Of a DNA stretch of 64,000 bases, positions 41,237 to 53,285 are shown piece by piece. A model generated the notes under the pieces. The model made no database searches, was not told the DNA's origin, and saw only the letters and a program-made list of their open reading frames with translations. Position numbers and translations under genes: made by a program. The DNA lies in NCBI GenBank assembly GCA_958450365.1, contig CAUEEP010000728.1, positions 2,724,501 through 2,788,500 on the forward strand, written 5' to 3'. The first letter of the stretch is position 1; the number at the start of each line of letters is the position of its first letter. Source of the stretch: Mesorhabditis belari. Its lineage: Eukaryota > Nematoda > Chromadorea > Rhabditida > Rhabditidae.

Positions 41237-43895
41237 CTCGATCGACCAGTCCAAAAAAGAGAAGTCCTCGCCGACATCAATCAAAAGATCAAAGCAAGAG
41301 CCGGTAGTGTTTGCATTTGCTCACTGAGAATACATTTTAATTTTTAGATCTCCAAAAAAGCCACATCAGAAAGATCTCGATCGTGGGGGTTCGAGATCGA
41401 GAGACCATGAACGTTCAACAGAAAGACGCAGAGATTGCGACCGCTCACCAAAAAGGCGAAGGCCGTTAGTTTTTAAAATTGTTTTTGTTTACAGCTGATT
41501 TAGATCACCATCTCCTAAGCGTAAAGCTTCTCCAGAAAGACGAAGACGGTAATAAAGCTTTGCACCTTTTTTTCATGGCACTTATTTAGATCTCGATCAC
41601 CAAAGCGTCATGCCAGTCTTGCACGGCGGCAACCCAGTGAGTATAACCCGGGTTGCATTCAATATTAGGGGTTTATGTCGCTAACGCCGAAACGCGCTCG
41701 ACATGAAGAATCATCGGAAAAGGCAAAAGAAAATGAAGCTCCTCAAAAAGTAGACAAGAAAACTTTGTTGAAGTAAATACATTTTGGGAAAAGAAAGAGC
41801 CCGCTGATTTATTGCGTTCTCGCACTGGAGGGGCATACATCCCACCAGTGAAGCTGAAGTTGATGCAAGAACAAATCTAGGTAATGCATCAAATGATAAC
41901 GTGGCCTTTTTAAGATTTATCCTAAAAAAATTAGGATAAATCGGGCGAGCAATTTCAACGATTGAATTGGGAGCGTCTGAAGAAAAAGATCCACGGTCTC
42001 GTCAATAAAGTCAACGCCAGCAATCTTGTCGGAATTGTGCGAGAGCTTCTTCAGGAAAACATGATTCGCGGAAAGTTTGTTTTTTAGCATTTTCTCAACT
42101 AAACCAAGTTTTAGGGGGCATATTTAGGCTCACGAGTTGCTTGCCCTATAGATCATGCTTTTGATGCTTAAAACACCAACGGAAGATTCAGTGGAAGTGT
42201 GTTTTGCTTTTCTGAAACAATGTGGCGCGAAACTGGCAGAGGTTTGCTTTATTTAGAAACGCTTATTGAAAAAGCATTTGTTAGATTGCCCCGCGTGCCT
42301 TGGGCAATGTTTTCTCAAGACTTCGAAACATTCTTGCTGAAGCGCAATTGGATTCACGTATGCGTTATATGATTGAAACTGTAATGGCAATTCGGAGAGA
42401 TAAATTTGCGGTCAGTTTTTGGTTCTATTGCTTAGCAAAGTTTATTCTTTAAGGACTACCCGGCTTTAATTGATGAACCCGGTCTTATTTCGGAAGAGGA
42501 CCAAATTACACATGCCCTTTCCCTTAAAGATGCTCCGATCCTGAAAATATGCTTAGTGGGTCAACTAAAAAATCAAATTTTCGCTCAACTTTGCTTTCAA
42601 ACAAACTTTACAGACATTTTCAAACTGGACCCCGATTTTGAGAAAAATGAAGCTGCCTTCAACGAGATCCGTGAACAAATCATTGGTGACGCCGGTGAAA
42701 GTGAAGAGGAATAGGATGATGAAGAAAGTGACGACGAAGCAGCTGCAAACGGTAGACCTTCAAAAATTTTATCAATTCAAATTTTATAAGCCTTCAGATG
42801 AATCTGGTGCAATATTTAAATACTCTTTTCAGCTCAACCTCAACAAATGAAAATCATTGACAACACGGAGCAAAATCTTGTTGTTTTCCATCGCGAAGTT
42901 TACTTGACAATTCAATGATCGCTCGACTATCAAAAGGCCGCTCACAAACTGCTTAAAATGGCTCGATGTGGAGGTTGGGCTTATTGATAGAATATAAAAC
43001 ATTTTTGGGTCTTTCCTATTGCTAGATACCTTAAGAAAATCGGGTACTGTAACCGTGAAACCCGCTTTTCTTTAGCTTTAAGGTACCCATTTCACGATTA
43101 AAGTACCTGATTTTTTTAAAGTACCTAGTAATAGGAAGGAGCCACATTTTTTCATTTAGCTGGAACTCCTTCACATGCTGGTTGACTGTTGTGCACAGCA
43201 ACGTATCTATGAAAGGTTTTATGGACTTCTCTGCGAGCGTTTTTGTCGGCCGAAACGTGAATTTCAAGTTAGTTTAAAGTATATGGCTATTTTTTTTATT
43301 TTATTATTTGATATTACAAAACAGGAATATGGCTTGTTTAATCAGTCATTTGCTTTTCACAGATGCCATTACTTGGGATGTAAGTCTTTGTGTGAATATT
43401 TGCTTTTTCGTATCAATATTTTAAGTGTACAAATTTAGGTTTTGAGTGAAGTTCATTTGAACGAGAATGAGACGACTTCTTCGGGCAGGATTTACATCAA
43501 AACCATTTTCCTTGAATTGGCCCAAATGATGGGACTCCCAAAGCAGTATGAAAAAATCTGTGATCCGTAAGTTTAGAGATTTTCTAGAATTCCATGACCT
43601 TTAGTACATTGCAACATGCGTTTGAGGGACTTTTCCCTCGGGACAACCCAGCCGTAATTCGCTTCGCCATCAATTTTTTCACATTAATTGGTCTTGGTGG
43701 ACTGACGTAAGAAAGATTTTAGAAGCAATAAGTCTATACATTTTAGGGTGAATCTTCGTGAGCTTTTGGAAAAAGGCGGAAAAGGAAGAAATCTGACTTT
43801 AATCAAGCTCAGAATCTTCTTCATCATCCGATGATGACAGTGACTCTGATACTACTTCTTCAAGTTCGTCAGCTTCGGATTCAAGTCATGATTAG
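41237..43895 (+). pseudogene. CWC22 (nucampholin) pseudogene
   Basis: Spliceosome factor CWC22 normally has an RS-rich N-terminus, an MIF4G domain, an MA3 domain and a Ser-rich tail. Here are the RS-rich exons (41237-41640), then RTGGAYIPPVKLKLMQEQI, WERLKKKIHGLVNKVNASNL, LLQENMIRGK, AHELLALIMLLMLKTPTEDS, RLRNILAEAQLDSRMRYMIE, KLDPDFEKNEAAFNEIRE, an MA3 part ([38 protein letters not shown]) and a Ser/Asp-rich tail ending SSHD. Stops interrupt it: TAG after MQEQI, TAG in the acidic run at about 42713, and TGA after YLTIQ. About 70 residues of MIF4G are missing at about 42110. It is clearly a pseudogene that kept its introns. Confidence 0.85.
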
Positions 43896-44706
43896 TGATT
43901 TTTTGATAGATTTTTAATTTTTCTGTCTGCAAATTAATTGTAATTTATTGTGTTACTTTGTTTTTCTCTATTATTTTGATGACGGATAAAACGTTTATGT
44001 TTTGCAACCAAAAAAGACACTTGGCTCATTTACGTAAGCCTTATGATGCCGTGAAGATCTGATTAATTGTGTTACACCTCTTGGACACACAATCGAACTC
44101 TCAGAGAGAGAGTGCAAGAGGAGGAAATGATTTGATATAGGATTGGTCGGAGACCTGTAATCATACAATCTTTGAGGCGATCGGCATCCCTTTTTAGATC
44201 GACCGACTCGCGCGCCCCCGAAAAGTATTAACGGCTGGCCTCTAATCTTTTAATAGATACGTGCACTCTTTTGCTATGATTGACAGCCGAGAATGCTTTG
44301 TGAGGCCATTCCGATCGTAAACTTGATTTTGTTTTGTTTGATGATGATTATAAGTTATTTTTAGTTATAGATGAAGATGCAATAGTTTTTGGTTATGGTG
44401 AGCAAGACATTCATTTTCTCAAGATAACAAGGAAAATCCTCATAAACATGAACTGATTACTGTTGAAAGATATTCAATAAAGAAATGCTCGTGAACAAAA
44501 TGAACTGCCATTCACTGTTTGACAGTGTCTTCCGAAACGTTAACGATATTCTCGCATCACTCGCTCCATTCAGTGTTGCTGTCTTGTTGCACATTTTATT
44601 AACGCATTTCATTTAGAGCATCGGGATTTTGCCACGAGCATTCACCTTAAACCATTTAGTGCCATTAACAAAAACAACATCAACAATTACACTTTTGTGA
44701 TTCGAT
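43896..44706. other. Intergenic, no gene seen
   Basis: AT-rich DNA with a GC-richer island at 44150-44240. I see no tRNA or gene. Confidence 0.4.
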
Positions 44707-45078
44707 TTAGCAGAAGAGGCGGTTTTGTTTCTGAGGCAAAAACTTCAATAAAGACTTGAAGACTTGAGAAATTGCTTCCAATTGTACGCCGCTTTTTTGC
44801 TGAATACGGTATAGGCGTTGGGGAATTGGTTTGTGGGAAGATTGTCGCGCCGTTCTCACACTTGTAACCGTGTTTGTTTCTATGCGCTTTCTCGCGTTAT
44901 GTTCATGAGCGAAATCCAAATGTTCTACGCAGTTTAAGTGCAAAAATTCTTGAGAGATGTCCCCAGAACTCACCCCATATGGTCTGTTTTCACTTGAACG
45001 ACTTATGGGCCATTCAAGGAAGCCACTAAAGGACAAGAAAAGCTTGATTTTTTCAAGGTTTATCGCTTTAAATTTCAT
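44707..45078 (-). CDS. Open frame of 123 codons, unknown
   Basis: A long single frame for this AT-rich DNA. The product is basic (NARKRIETNTVTSVRTARQS) and ends in a stop. It has no domain, no signal peptide and no clear splice partners. It could be a single-exon gene, an exon remnant or chance. Confidence 0.25.
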   Translation of the reverse strand: MKFKAINLEKIKLFLSFSGFLEWPISRSSENRPYGVSSGDISQEFLHLNCVEHLDFAHEHNARKRIETNTVTSVRTARQSSHKPIPQRLYRIQQKSGVQLEAISQVFKSLLKFLPQKQNRLFC

Positions 45079-45358
45079 AAGTAAATATGATTGATTGAAA
45101 ATCGTTAAAACCTTGAAGACTTTTTATCAAAAAAAATGAAACTTTCAAAATCCCATAAATGAGTAGCGAGCGATACTCGGCTCTCAACTTTGGAAGGCCA
45201 TATAAAAAAGTCGAAAGTTTAAATCGATTAGGTAATGGGTACCGTTCCAGAAGATATACCTCTAGAAAAACCAGAACGACCGCCCCAATTTTGGTCAATC
45301 TAGACCCTTTGAAGTGCGGCGCTATAATTGTGGGCCACCGTGCAGTTAATCCGGAAAA

Positions 45359-45766
45359 ATGCCAAACTTACAGTACTACATCGACAACGATGAGGAGGGA
45401 TACGTGAAACCGAAATTCACCTACTCCGAGATCCCCGCTTTCTCCAAGGTGATCTCAGAAATTGAATTTGAAATGATTCCTAAATTTCAGTCAGCCACCT
45501 ATTTCCATCTGGAAACTTTTGTCAAATTCAACTCCACGGCTTGTGATGATTTCCCCCATTGCATCTCCGAGTTCTTCTTTATGACCAATTTTCCAGGGGT
45601 ACCAAATAAAGTTGTAACATGAAACAAAACCTTGCAGGTGATCAAATATCACGAGTTGATTCCGGCGGTGAAAACGATCGCCGAGAATTATCGCAACTTT
45701 CGGGGTTTTTCCTTTCTCCGATCATTCGCCATTTGTCGATCAGGTTCTTATAAAGAGATTGTTTAA
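45359..45766 (+). CDS. Unidentified spliced gene R, 3' end replaced by copied DNA
   Basis: Exons 45359-45448, 45491-45598 and 45638-45766 join in frame. The codon content looks real up to ...PAVKTIAENYRNF, with Tyr-, Glu- and Asp-rich and Cys-containing parts (STACDDFPHCISEFFFMTNF). From about 45702 the sequence is a copy of the S-gene segment of the palindrome, which supplies an unrelated end and stop. The start may lie further upstream, since ACTTACAG before TACTAC is a good acceptor. Confidence 0.45.
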
Positions 45767-45995
45767 AAAGCATCAAGGAATCAACTTGATTTTCAATTTA
45801 CAGACCATGGTTATGAATTCAACAGTTTGGTCCTCGGTGGGGGCTTCTCTTTTGTGTACGGCACTTGCCTGTGTTCTCTTCATTCCCTCATTGTTCTGCA
45901 TCATTTGCGCCTGTTCTTCGGTCCTCCCAACTACTGATTTGAGTGCTGTAGTTAAACCTAGAGATTTTGTTTAGTTGGAATCGTCGGAATTCTAA
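45703..45995 (+). repeat. Third copy of the S-gene segment
   Basis: Matches 33774-34062 (right palindrome arm) with two or three changes. It includes the complete S frame and the last few codons of Q in reverse, and is inserted in gene R. Confidence 0.85.
45807..45974 (+). CDS. Small membrane peptide S, third copy
   Basis: Same 55-residue frame as in the palindrome arms. It is unchanged although the flanks differ. Confidence 0.4.
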   Translation: MVMNSTVWSSVGASLLCTALACVLFIPSLFCIICACSSVLPTTDLSAVVKPRDFV

Positions 45996-46493
45996 CGCTA
46001 TGGAGAATTTAGTTGGTTCCTTTGTCGATTGCCGGTACGTTTAGCTAACAATAACTGTAACGACATTCAGCCCGGTGATTGAGAGAAGCTATGGTAGTCG
46101 TTGGGATTCTGATTTTGAAATAATGGACTCTCTTTTCTCATCCAGCAAGTCTCATCGTCAGAAAACGGGTCAAAAAAATGATTTCCAGCTCACGCGATCA
46201 ATCCACAGCACTTCTTTTGTCTACTCGGTTTACCCATTTCTATTTTGGTCAGTTTTCAGAAATAAACTTTTGATAGAAACAAAATTATTGCCTTGATTTC
46301 CAAAAAGATTTGAGCATAATAGGAGGCCTGGAAATCTGACCAAAAACGAAAAGTTTTGAAGAGAAAAAGAAAAGAAAAAAAAGAGAAATTGATAAGAAAT
46401 GTCTCTTTGCAAGGCTCAATCAAGCAATGTTCATTTGATCACTTTTCAGTCAATCGAAGAGACAGCAAAAGAAATCAATTCGGAATTTACAAA

Positions 46494-49400
46494 ATGCTCA
46501 CTCGACTTCGACCAGCCACAAATCGATTAACAGGTTAGTCTTTTGTCAAAAATTTGAACAATGACAGATTTGAAATTTTTCAAAATATAGAGTGTTTACT
46601 GTTTGTACTTGTCGGTTAAATGAACACAAAATTGGCATTTTATTGTTTCTCCTTGATCAAAAGGTCTTGCACCAAATCGTTTGTGATTTGTTTTGTATTT
46701 TATTTGTATTGTATTTTAGTAAAGCTGCATTTAGCCTACATTTGCTCAGAAGATAACATTCTTATTAAACAATCAATCAAATTAAAGAAAACAATTCAAG
46801 AAAAGATTTTTAATTCAAGTTTTGTCCTTGCAACTAACTTGATTGATCTTCTTTTTTTGTGTCCATATAACCGAAAAGTACTGTTTTTTCAGTTTGTTGA
46901 TCACTATTGTTATATTAATTATCCTTAGAATAAGCTAAACTACTGAAATATCATAATCCTTTACTTTATCATGTCACTCCATTAGAATAGTTTGATTAAA
47001 CTATGCAAAAGACTTTTATTTAAGTGCTTTAAGCTTTACTTTTTCTTGTTGCTTGTTTTTTTTTTGCTTTGTGAGCCAGTGAGCCAATCTTTTCCTGATT
47101 TCGCCTCTATCAGACTATAAACAGGCATTGCACTCATATCTTGGAGTCGAAGAATCACTTGTACATACATTGATTCTTGAGAAAAACGAAAATTTCCTGA
47201 TTACTGAGCAAAGTAGAAATGTAAAAAAACAGTTGTTGTAATCTAGAAATTTTAAAGATTTCTGAAATCGAGTTACTTTTTAGCAAATGCCTATACATCG
47301 ACGATTGCCACGTCGGAGCCAGCTAGGCCAAAAATGCTCACAAAAGTCCCTGGGCCGAGGACAAATGAATTGAAAAAACAAATGGAGAAACATTCAGTGA
47401 GTTGAAAAAGGAAAAAAACTTAATTGTGTGCTTCAAATATTCAACTCAAATTGCAGAGCATTGTTTCCGTTCGCTGTTTCGTTGACTTTGAGAAATGTTA
47501 CGGGAACTATTTGATCGACGCTGATGGAAATCAAATGCTTGACATTTTTACGATGGTGATTTGGAAAAATTTCGAAAATCAAGAGCAAGAGTTTAGATCT
47601 CTTCACTTCCCCTTGGGTACAATCATCCGGATTTGGTGGCCGCCACAAAGACACCAGAGTTTATTGTAGGTTTTAAAGTTTTGAATGAAAGAGAACAGCT
47701 CCTAGAAAATAAACTTTAAACAATACTATAGATATAAATATTGTAAGGTATTTTAGTTTTTCTTTTTAGACAGCAGCCGTTTCTCGACCAGCTCTTGGAT
47801 CATATCCGCGAATCGATTGGGGAAAACATTTAGAGAATTCTTTGACCGCAATTGCTCCAAAGGGATTAACGGTTGAGTTTTTGGAAATGCAAGCAATATT
47901 CTACTTTTCAGGCTAATCAAACGATGCTTTGCGGCTCTTCGTCAAACGAAAACGCGATCAAGACGGCTTTTATTTGGTAAAGAAATTAGGGAATGTTTTT
48001 AAGTATTATATTACTATATATTACTGAAAGCTCATCAGCCTTTCATTTCAGGTATCAGACTCAAAAGCGGGGCGGAGCTCCGCCAGATGAGGAGCACAAT
48101 AGGACATCGATGTTACAAGTAAGCTAGAACTGCTGAAGTACTTTCCGTAAATATTGTAATAGTACAGTCGTGTTTTTCGCAAAGTTTTTTTAGTATTTAA
48201 TTTTTTTAAAGCGATCGTAGTTTCAAAAAATAGCCCTGAATTTCAGCTATTTTTTGATACCTAAGCGCGCATTGTAGCTTAAACCAGTATCAAAGAAAAA
48301 CGTGTTCAAAGCTAGATTACACAACATTATGGCGGTGGGGTACTATCACAGGATTTACGGTGTCATACTCATCTTAAAAGTTGTCATAAACTAATTACAG
48401 ATTCCACCTGGTTCTCCACAGCTATCAGTGATGGGTTTCCATGGTGGATTGCATGGAAGAACTCTGGCTCTTCTCTCTGTCACACACTCGAAACCAATTC
48501 ATAAGGTTTGAAAAAAACGATTCAATGCAATGTTTCTTTAGGTTGATATGCCCGTTCTTGATTACCCAATTGGAGACTATCCACGATACAAATATCCATT
48601 AGAGGAGAATAAAGAATACAATGATAAACAGGATAGGGATTGTTTGGCGGATGTTGAGGAGAAGATTGAGATTTGGAAGAAAAAGGTATAGAAAGATGAT
48701 TAGTTCCGAACTTTACTATTAACTTTACTAATTACTTAAGTTATTAGATCAAACAACTATATCCAATCCTACTCTTTAGGGAAATGATGTAGCTGCGGTG
48801 ATTGTCGAGCCGATTCAGTCGGAGGGTGGAGATCATTATGGAAGTCCGGCTTTCTTTCAGGTAGTTAGCGAATAAAATAAATAATAAAACGAATAACGAA
48901 ATTGTTATAACATTTTAGGGTCTTCGAAATATCACGAAAAAGCACGGCATTGTTTTTATTGTCGATGAGGTGAGTTGAATGATGCACAAATAGTGAAACT
49001 GATAAGAATACTGCAAGCTACAGTATCCCGAAGGATTAACACTGAATATCCTTTTAAGTTTTAAGCTTATTAGCTGAATACTTTTGTTGGTATGCTGTAG
49101 TGCGAAATTGAAGCTTAAAACATCGATTTTTAGGTGCAAACGGGTGGTGGAACGACCGGTGAGTGGTGGGCGCACACTCACTGGAATTTGGACTCTCCAC
49201 CAGACATTGTGAGCTTTTCGAAGAAACTGATCACTGGTGGATATTACTATGCGGAACATTTGAGAATCAAAGAGGTTTTTGATTTACGGGTTTTTTTTTG
49301 AAAAAATCTTTCAATTTAGCCACAACGGATCTACAACACGTGGTAGGATTATAGATAAGAAAATTAAATTCAAAGAAATTTTGATTTTAAGGTGCGGTGA

Positions 49401-50067
49401 TCCGACAAAGGTTTTACTATTGGAAGCGGCTGTGAAAGTGAGAAATTGAAAACGAAAAGAAATTATGATGAGTTCTTTTAAGGCAATTAAAAGAGATGGG
49501 TTGATCGAGAAAAATCGTGAAGTTGGAAAGGTGTTCCAGACGGAATTGAAGCAATTACAGGTGCCTGTTAAGAACTAAAATATTTAGATAAATTCGTGAT
49601 CAATAGAATTTAAAGAAATGATATTCAGTCGGATTTCCCGGATTTATTATCGAGAGCCCGAGGAATCTCGACATTCGCCGCCGTCGACTTGCCCACAATG
49701 GCTTTGCGGGATAAATTGATTGCAGAGGTTTATAAATGAAAGTATAAAGTACAATAAAAGTAGTGAAACATTAAACACGTATAAAATTACCATTTGTAAG
49801 CCAAAGCTTGGTAAATGATCTAAGAAAACGCTTTCAGGCCACCAACAACGGACTGCATTGTGGTGGATGCGGGGAAAAGTCGCTCAGGTAAAGCCAATAA
49901 AACTTTTACAAACAAGCTTTGCTATTTGAGTTGATTTTTGAGCCTTTCAAATATTCCTGCAATTTTTTTACTTACCCTTTTTCAGATTCCGACCATCGCT
50001 TGTCTACGAGAAGAAACACGTGGATCTCACCTTTGAGCTTCTACGAAAAACCCTCAAATCTTTGTAA
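46494..50067 (+). CDS. gta-1: 4-aminobutyrate (GABA) transaminase, paralogue A
   Basis: Eighteen exons from ATG 46494 to TAA 50067 join in frame to 484 residues. The PLP enzyme converts GABA to succinic semialdehyde in mitochondria. Seen: a presequence (MLTRLRPATNRLT), [47 protein letters not shown] and the PLP-lysine block SFSKKLITGGYYY, then [12 protein letters not shown] near the end. Pig and human enzymes bind an iron-sulphur centre through CxxC at the SNEN motif; here the second Cys is Ser. Compared with paralogue B it is AT-rich in codons, the segment before PPGSPQLSVMG differs, and GSFHGR has become GGLHGR, suggesting relaxed or altered use. A MITE sits in the intron after exon 7. The snf gene follows 260 bp downstream on the same strand. 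Confidence 0.88.
48145..48361. mobile_element. MITE of the CTGTAATAGTACCCCA family, copy 3
   Basis: Decayed relative of the 15756/16034 elements inside an intron of GABA transaminase A. Confidence 0.6.
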
Positions 50068-50327
50068 AGTCGTATATTTTCCACAAGTCCAACATGATAA
50101 ATTCATTTTTTTTCAACAAAAAAAAACAAAAACAAAACACTTTGACACAAAAATAAGTGCAAAAGTAAATTTGCGTTTAACAAAAAAATTCACATACAAT
50201 AAATTTGTCAATTTCACAAACCAAATCAGGTAAATTGGAAAAAATCAAATCAAAAAAATTATTCGGCAACTTGGTTGGTTTTTTTGTTGCTTTATTGATT
50301 TAAAATGTAACAATAGAAATTTGGTGA

Positions 50328-53285
50328 ATGAAAGAAGAGAAAGTGGGAAGAGATGAGAAGAAAATCAAGAAAGCTGCCGGTGACCAGAAACAAGAAGGTG
50401 ATCGATCTTTCATTATTTGTCAAGAACTTTTAAACTTTTGCATTTTTGATTAGTCAGAGCCTTTGCTTGAATTTTTAAGCGTCAATTTACTAGGATATCG
50501 TTTAAAAAAATAGATTTTCTTCTTTAGTTGTCGACAAACCGAAAAAAGAAAGCGAAAAGGAGCGACAACGTTTCGGCTCGACATGCGCCTATTTAATGAC
50601 AACCATCGGCTACTCAGTTGGCTTGGGAAACATTTGGAGATTCCCAGCGACCGCCTACAAAAATGGAGGAAGTAAGTTGATTGGGTATTTGGCATTGGAG
50701 TTTTAAATGTTTAGGCGCTTTCCTCATTCCGTACTTCGTGTGCACGATCTTTTTCGGCATGCCGCTTTTCTACTTGGAGGTAAAGTTATTAAATGAATCT
50801 CTTTAAATTTTTCTTTTTCTTTAGTCTTTCATCGGTCAGTATACGCAATCAGGAGTGAATCACATCTTCTTTCGCTATATGCCCGCTTTGCAAGGTTTGA
50901 GAATTATGATTAAGTTCACGAAAATTTCTTTGTTTTAGGATTAGGTTGGGCAATGACATTTCTCAGCCAACAAGTTAACATATACTATATTGTCATCGTT
51001 GGATGGTCGTTTATCTATTTGTAAGTTCAATACTTTACCACTAGTTCAAATTCTTTTAGGGTCGATGTTGTAAATGAAGATAGCACTCGGTGGACTAAAT
51101 GCGGCCAACCGTGGAATAGCCCCTGTATGAGTTTTATTAGATTTAACTGTAGCTAGAAGACATTGTAATTCACATGTTGCAAGATGTTATTTTAGACTGC
51201 CAATCACCGTATGTGAACACTTCGGTTTGCAAGGCGAACAACACTCTTTTCTTCAACGGCACTTGTTACGATGGTGAATTGGCGAAAATGTACGCGGGCA
51301 AAATCCGAGTCCCAGCGGAGGAATTCTTTGAGTAATTTGCAAATTTGTATACGATCTATATATTTATTTAGAAACTTTGTACTCCAAAAAACGTCAGGGA
51401 TCGACGACATTGGTGGAATGAACTGGAAATTGTTTGGTAGGTCGTTTTACATAGAGTTTTCAAAATTAACGCATTCTTTAGTCGCAATGATTTTCATTTG
51501 GGTTATTTGCGGACTCATTGTGTGGAAAGGGATAAAGATAATGGGGAAAATCTCCTACATTACCACATCGATTCCCTACATCATTGTCGGTGGGTGAAGA
51601 ATTGTGAAATTTAAGTGTTATTTTTTCAGGCGTGTTCTTCATTCGTGGTTTCTTCTTGGATGGCATGCGAGTAGGGCTCGATTATTATTTGTTGAAGCCA
51701 AACTTTGAACGGATATACGACTTGGCGGTACGCTATTTAAATACTAATAAATTCTATTAAAGTTTGAAAACATTTCTAATACTTTAGACTTGGAAAGCTG
51801 CTCTACATCAAACTTGCTTGAGTATCACGCTTGGATCTGGTGGAATTCACGCAATGGGATCCTACAATAGACGAAATCACAACTCTTTTCGAGTAGTGTT
51901 TCTTTTTATGTGATTTAAATAAGAATTTAGGATGCATGGGTTGTTGTGCTCGCCGATGGATTGATGTCACTTGTTGGAGGAACCGCTGTTTTCTCAACCC
52001 TCGGCTATTTATCTGTGAAGACCGGAAAACCCATCGATGAAGTTGTTACTGAAAGTATTGAAACCATTTTTTACAAACTTCAACTTCAACTGTTTAGGCT
52101 TTGGTCTTACTTTCGTAACCTATCCGGAAGCTATGTCAACGATGCCTCTACGAGTAGTTTGGGCTTTTCTCTTCTTCTTCATGATGTTTCTACTCGGTGT
52201 TTCGACGGTGATTGGTATTTTACAATTTCATTAGCATCACAATGCTTCCTTTAGTGGATATGTCGACGATTCTCAACGCGCTCTTGGAGAACTCAAAGTT
52301 TTTGGCTCGTCATAGCGGTTTTGTAAGAATTGCGGTTGTTCTTGCATTGTTAGCAGGAAGTACGATCTCTTGCACAAAGGTTTGCTCTTCTTCATACCTA
52401 AAGTCCATCACTTATCAGTATTTACGAAATTTTTTGTTTAGGCAGGCATTTACTTCGTGGCACTGATGGACGAGTGCAATGGCGGTATCGCGATGGGTTT
52501 GATGATCATTATCGAACTTGTGCTTGTTGCTCATATTTATGATCGTGAGTAATTTAATATATTTTTTATTGTAGAAAGTTTTAGGGTGTGGTCGTTTACG
52601 TTCGGATCTTCGCTCAGTGTTTGGACCACCTAGTTGCTGGCTTTCGTACGTTTCCCCATTTAGTTTTAGTTTCTAGTTTTAGTGTGATCTTTGGAAAATC
52701 TGGAGTTTTGTACTGGCTGATTTGGAAATTTGTGACTCCAGTTTTCTGCGCGGTAAGTGCTTTGGTTTTTCTCTAATAAATTAAATTCTCAGGTTATCAT
52801 TTATATTGCGGGCTTTCCACCGAAATTGACATATGGAAGGGGAGACAGGCGGGTTTTAGTTTAATTTTCAAGTAAATGATTCTGACCATAACAATTAATC
52901 ATAACATTTTTGCTTTAGTACTTACACGTATCCACAACTTGCCAATATCTTGGGCTACCTTTGGGGTAACGCGAGTCTTCTCATCATCCTTTACTACTTT
53001 GTTCACAACGTTTTTCTAATGAAAATGGAGCTTGGGGTGGGGTTTTTGGTGCTAAAGAATAAAGTTGGACTTGTCACGGTTTTAAAGCTTTTTATATTCT
53101 TTCACTTAAACCATTTGCATGCTATATATCAATTTTAGTCATGGTCATCGGCATTCAAAATACATCCCACTCATCCCTCATACCAGAAGATTTGTGCACT
53201 CAATCGGAACCAGCGTGAGGTGATGGACTTATACGAGAATCATCGCGAATCTGACGTTGAAAAAGTGACCATAGTGATCAAATGA
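50328..53285 (+). CDS. SLC6-type sodium:neurotransmitter symporter (SNF family)
   Basis: Twenty exons from ATG 50328 join in frame to 642 residues, the normal SLC6 length. Seen: the TM1 signature GYSVGLGNIWRFPATAYKNG, TM2 GMPLFYLESFIGQYTQ, extracellular loop 2 with several Cys and N-glycosylation sites (NTS, NNT, NGT), TM6 SITLGSGGIHAMGSYN, then TFVTYPEAMSTMPLRVVWAF, and a cytosolic end with EVMDLYENH. About 12 membrane segments are expected. Frame requires a donor at 52215 and the acceptor at 52254, and a GC-AG intron starting 52849. Substrate cannot be told from sequence by eye. It lies between two GABA-transaminase genes on the same strand, so transport of GABA or a related compound is possible, but only inferred. 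Confidence 0.85.
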
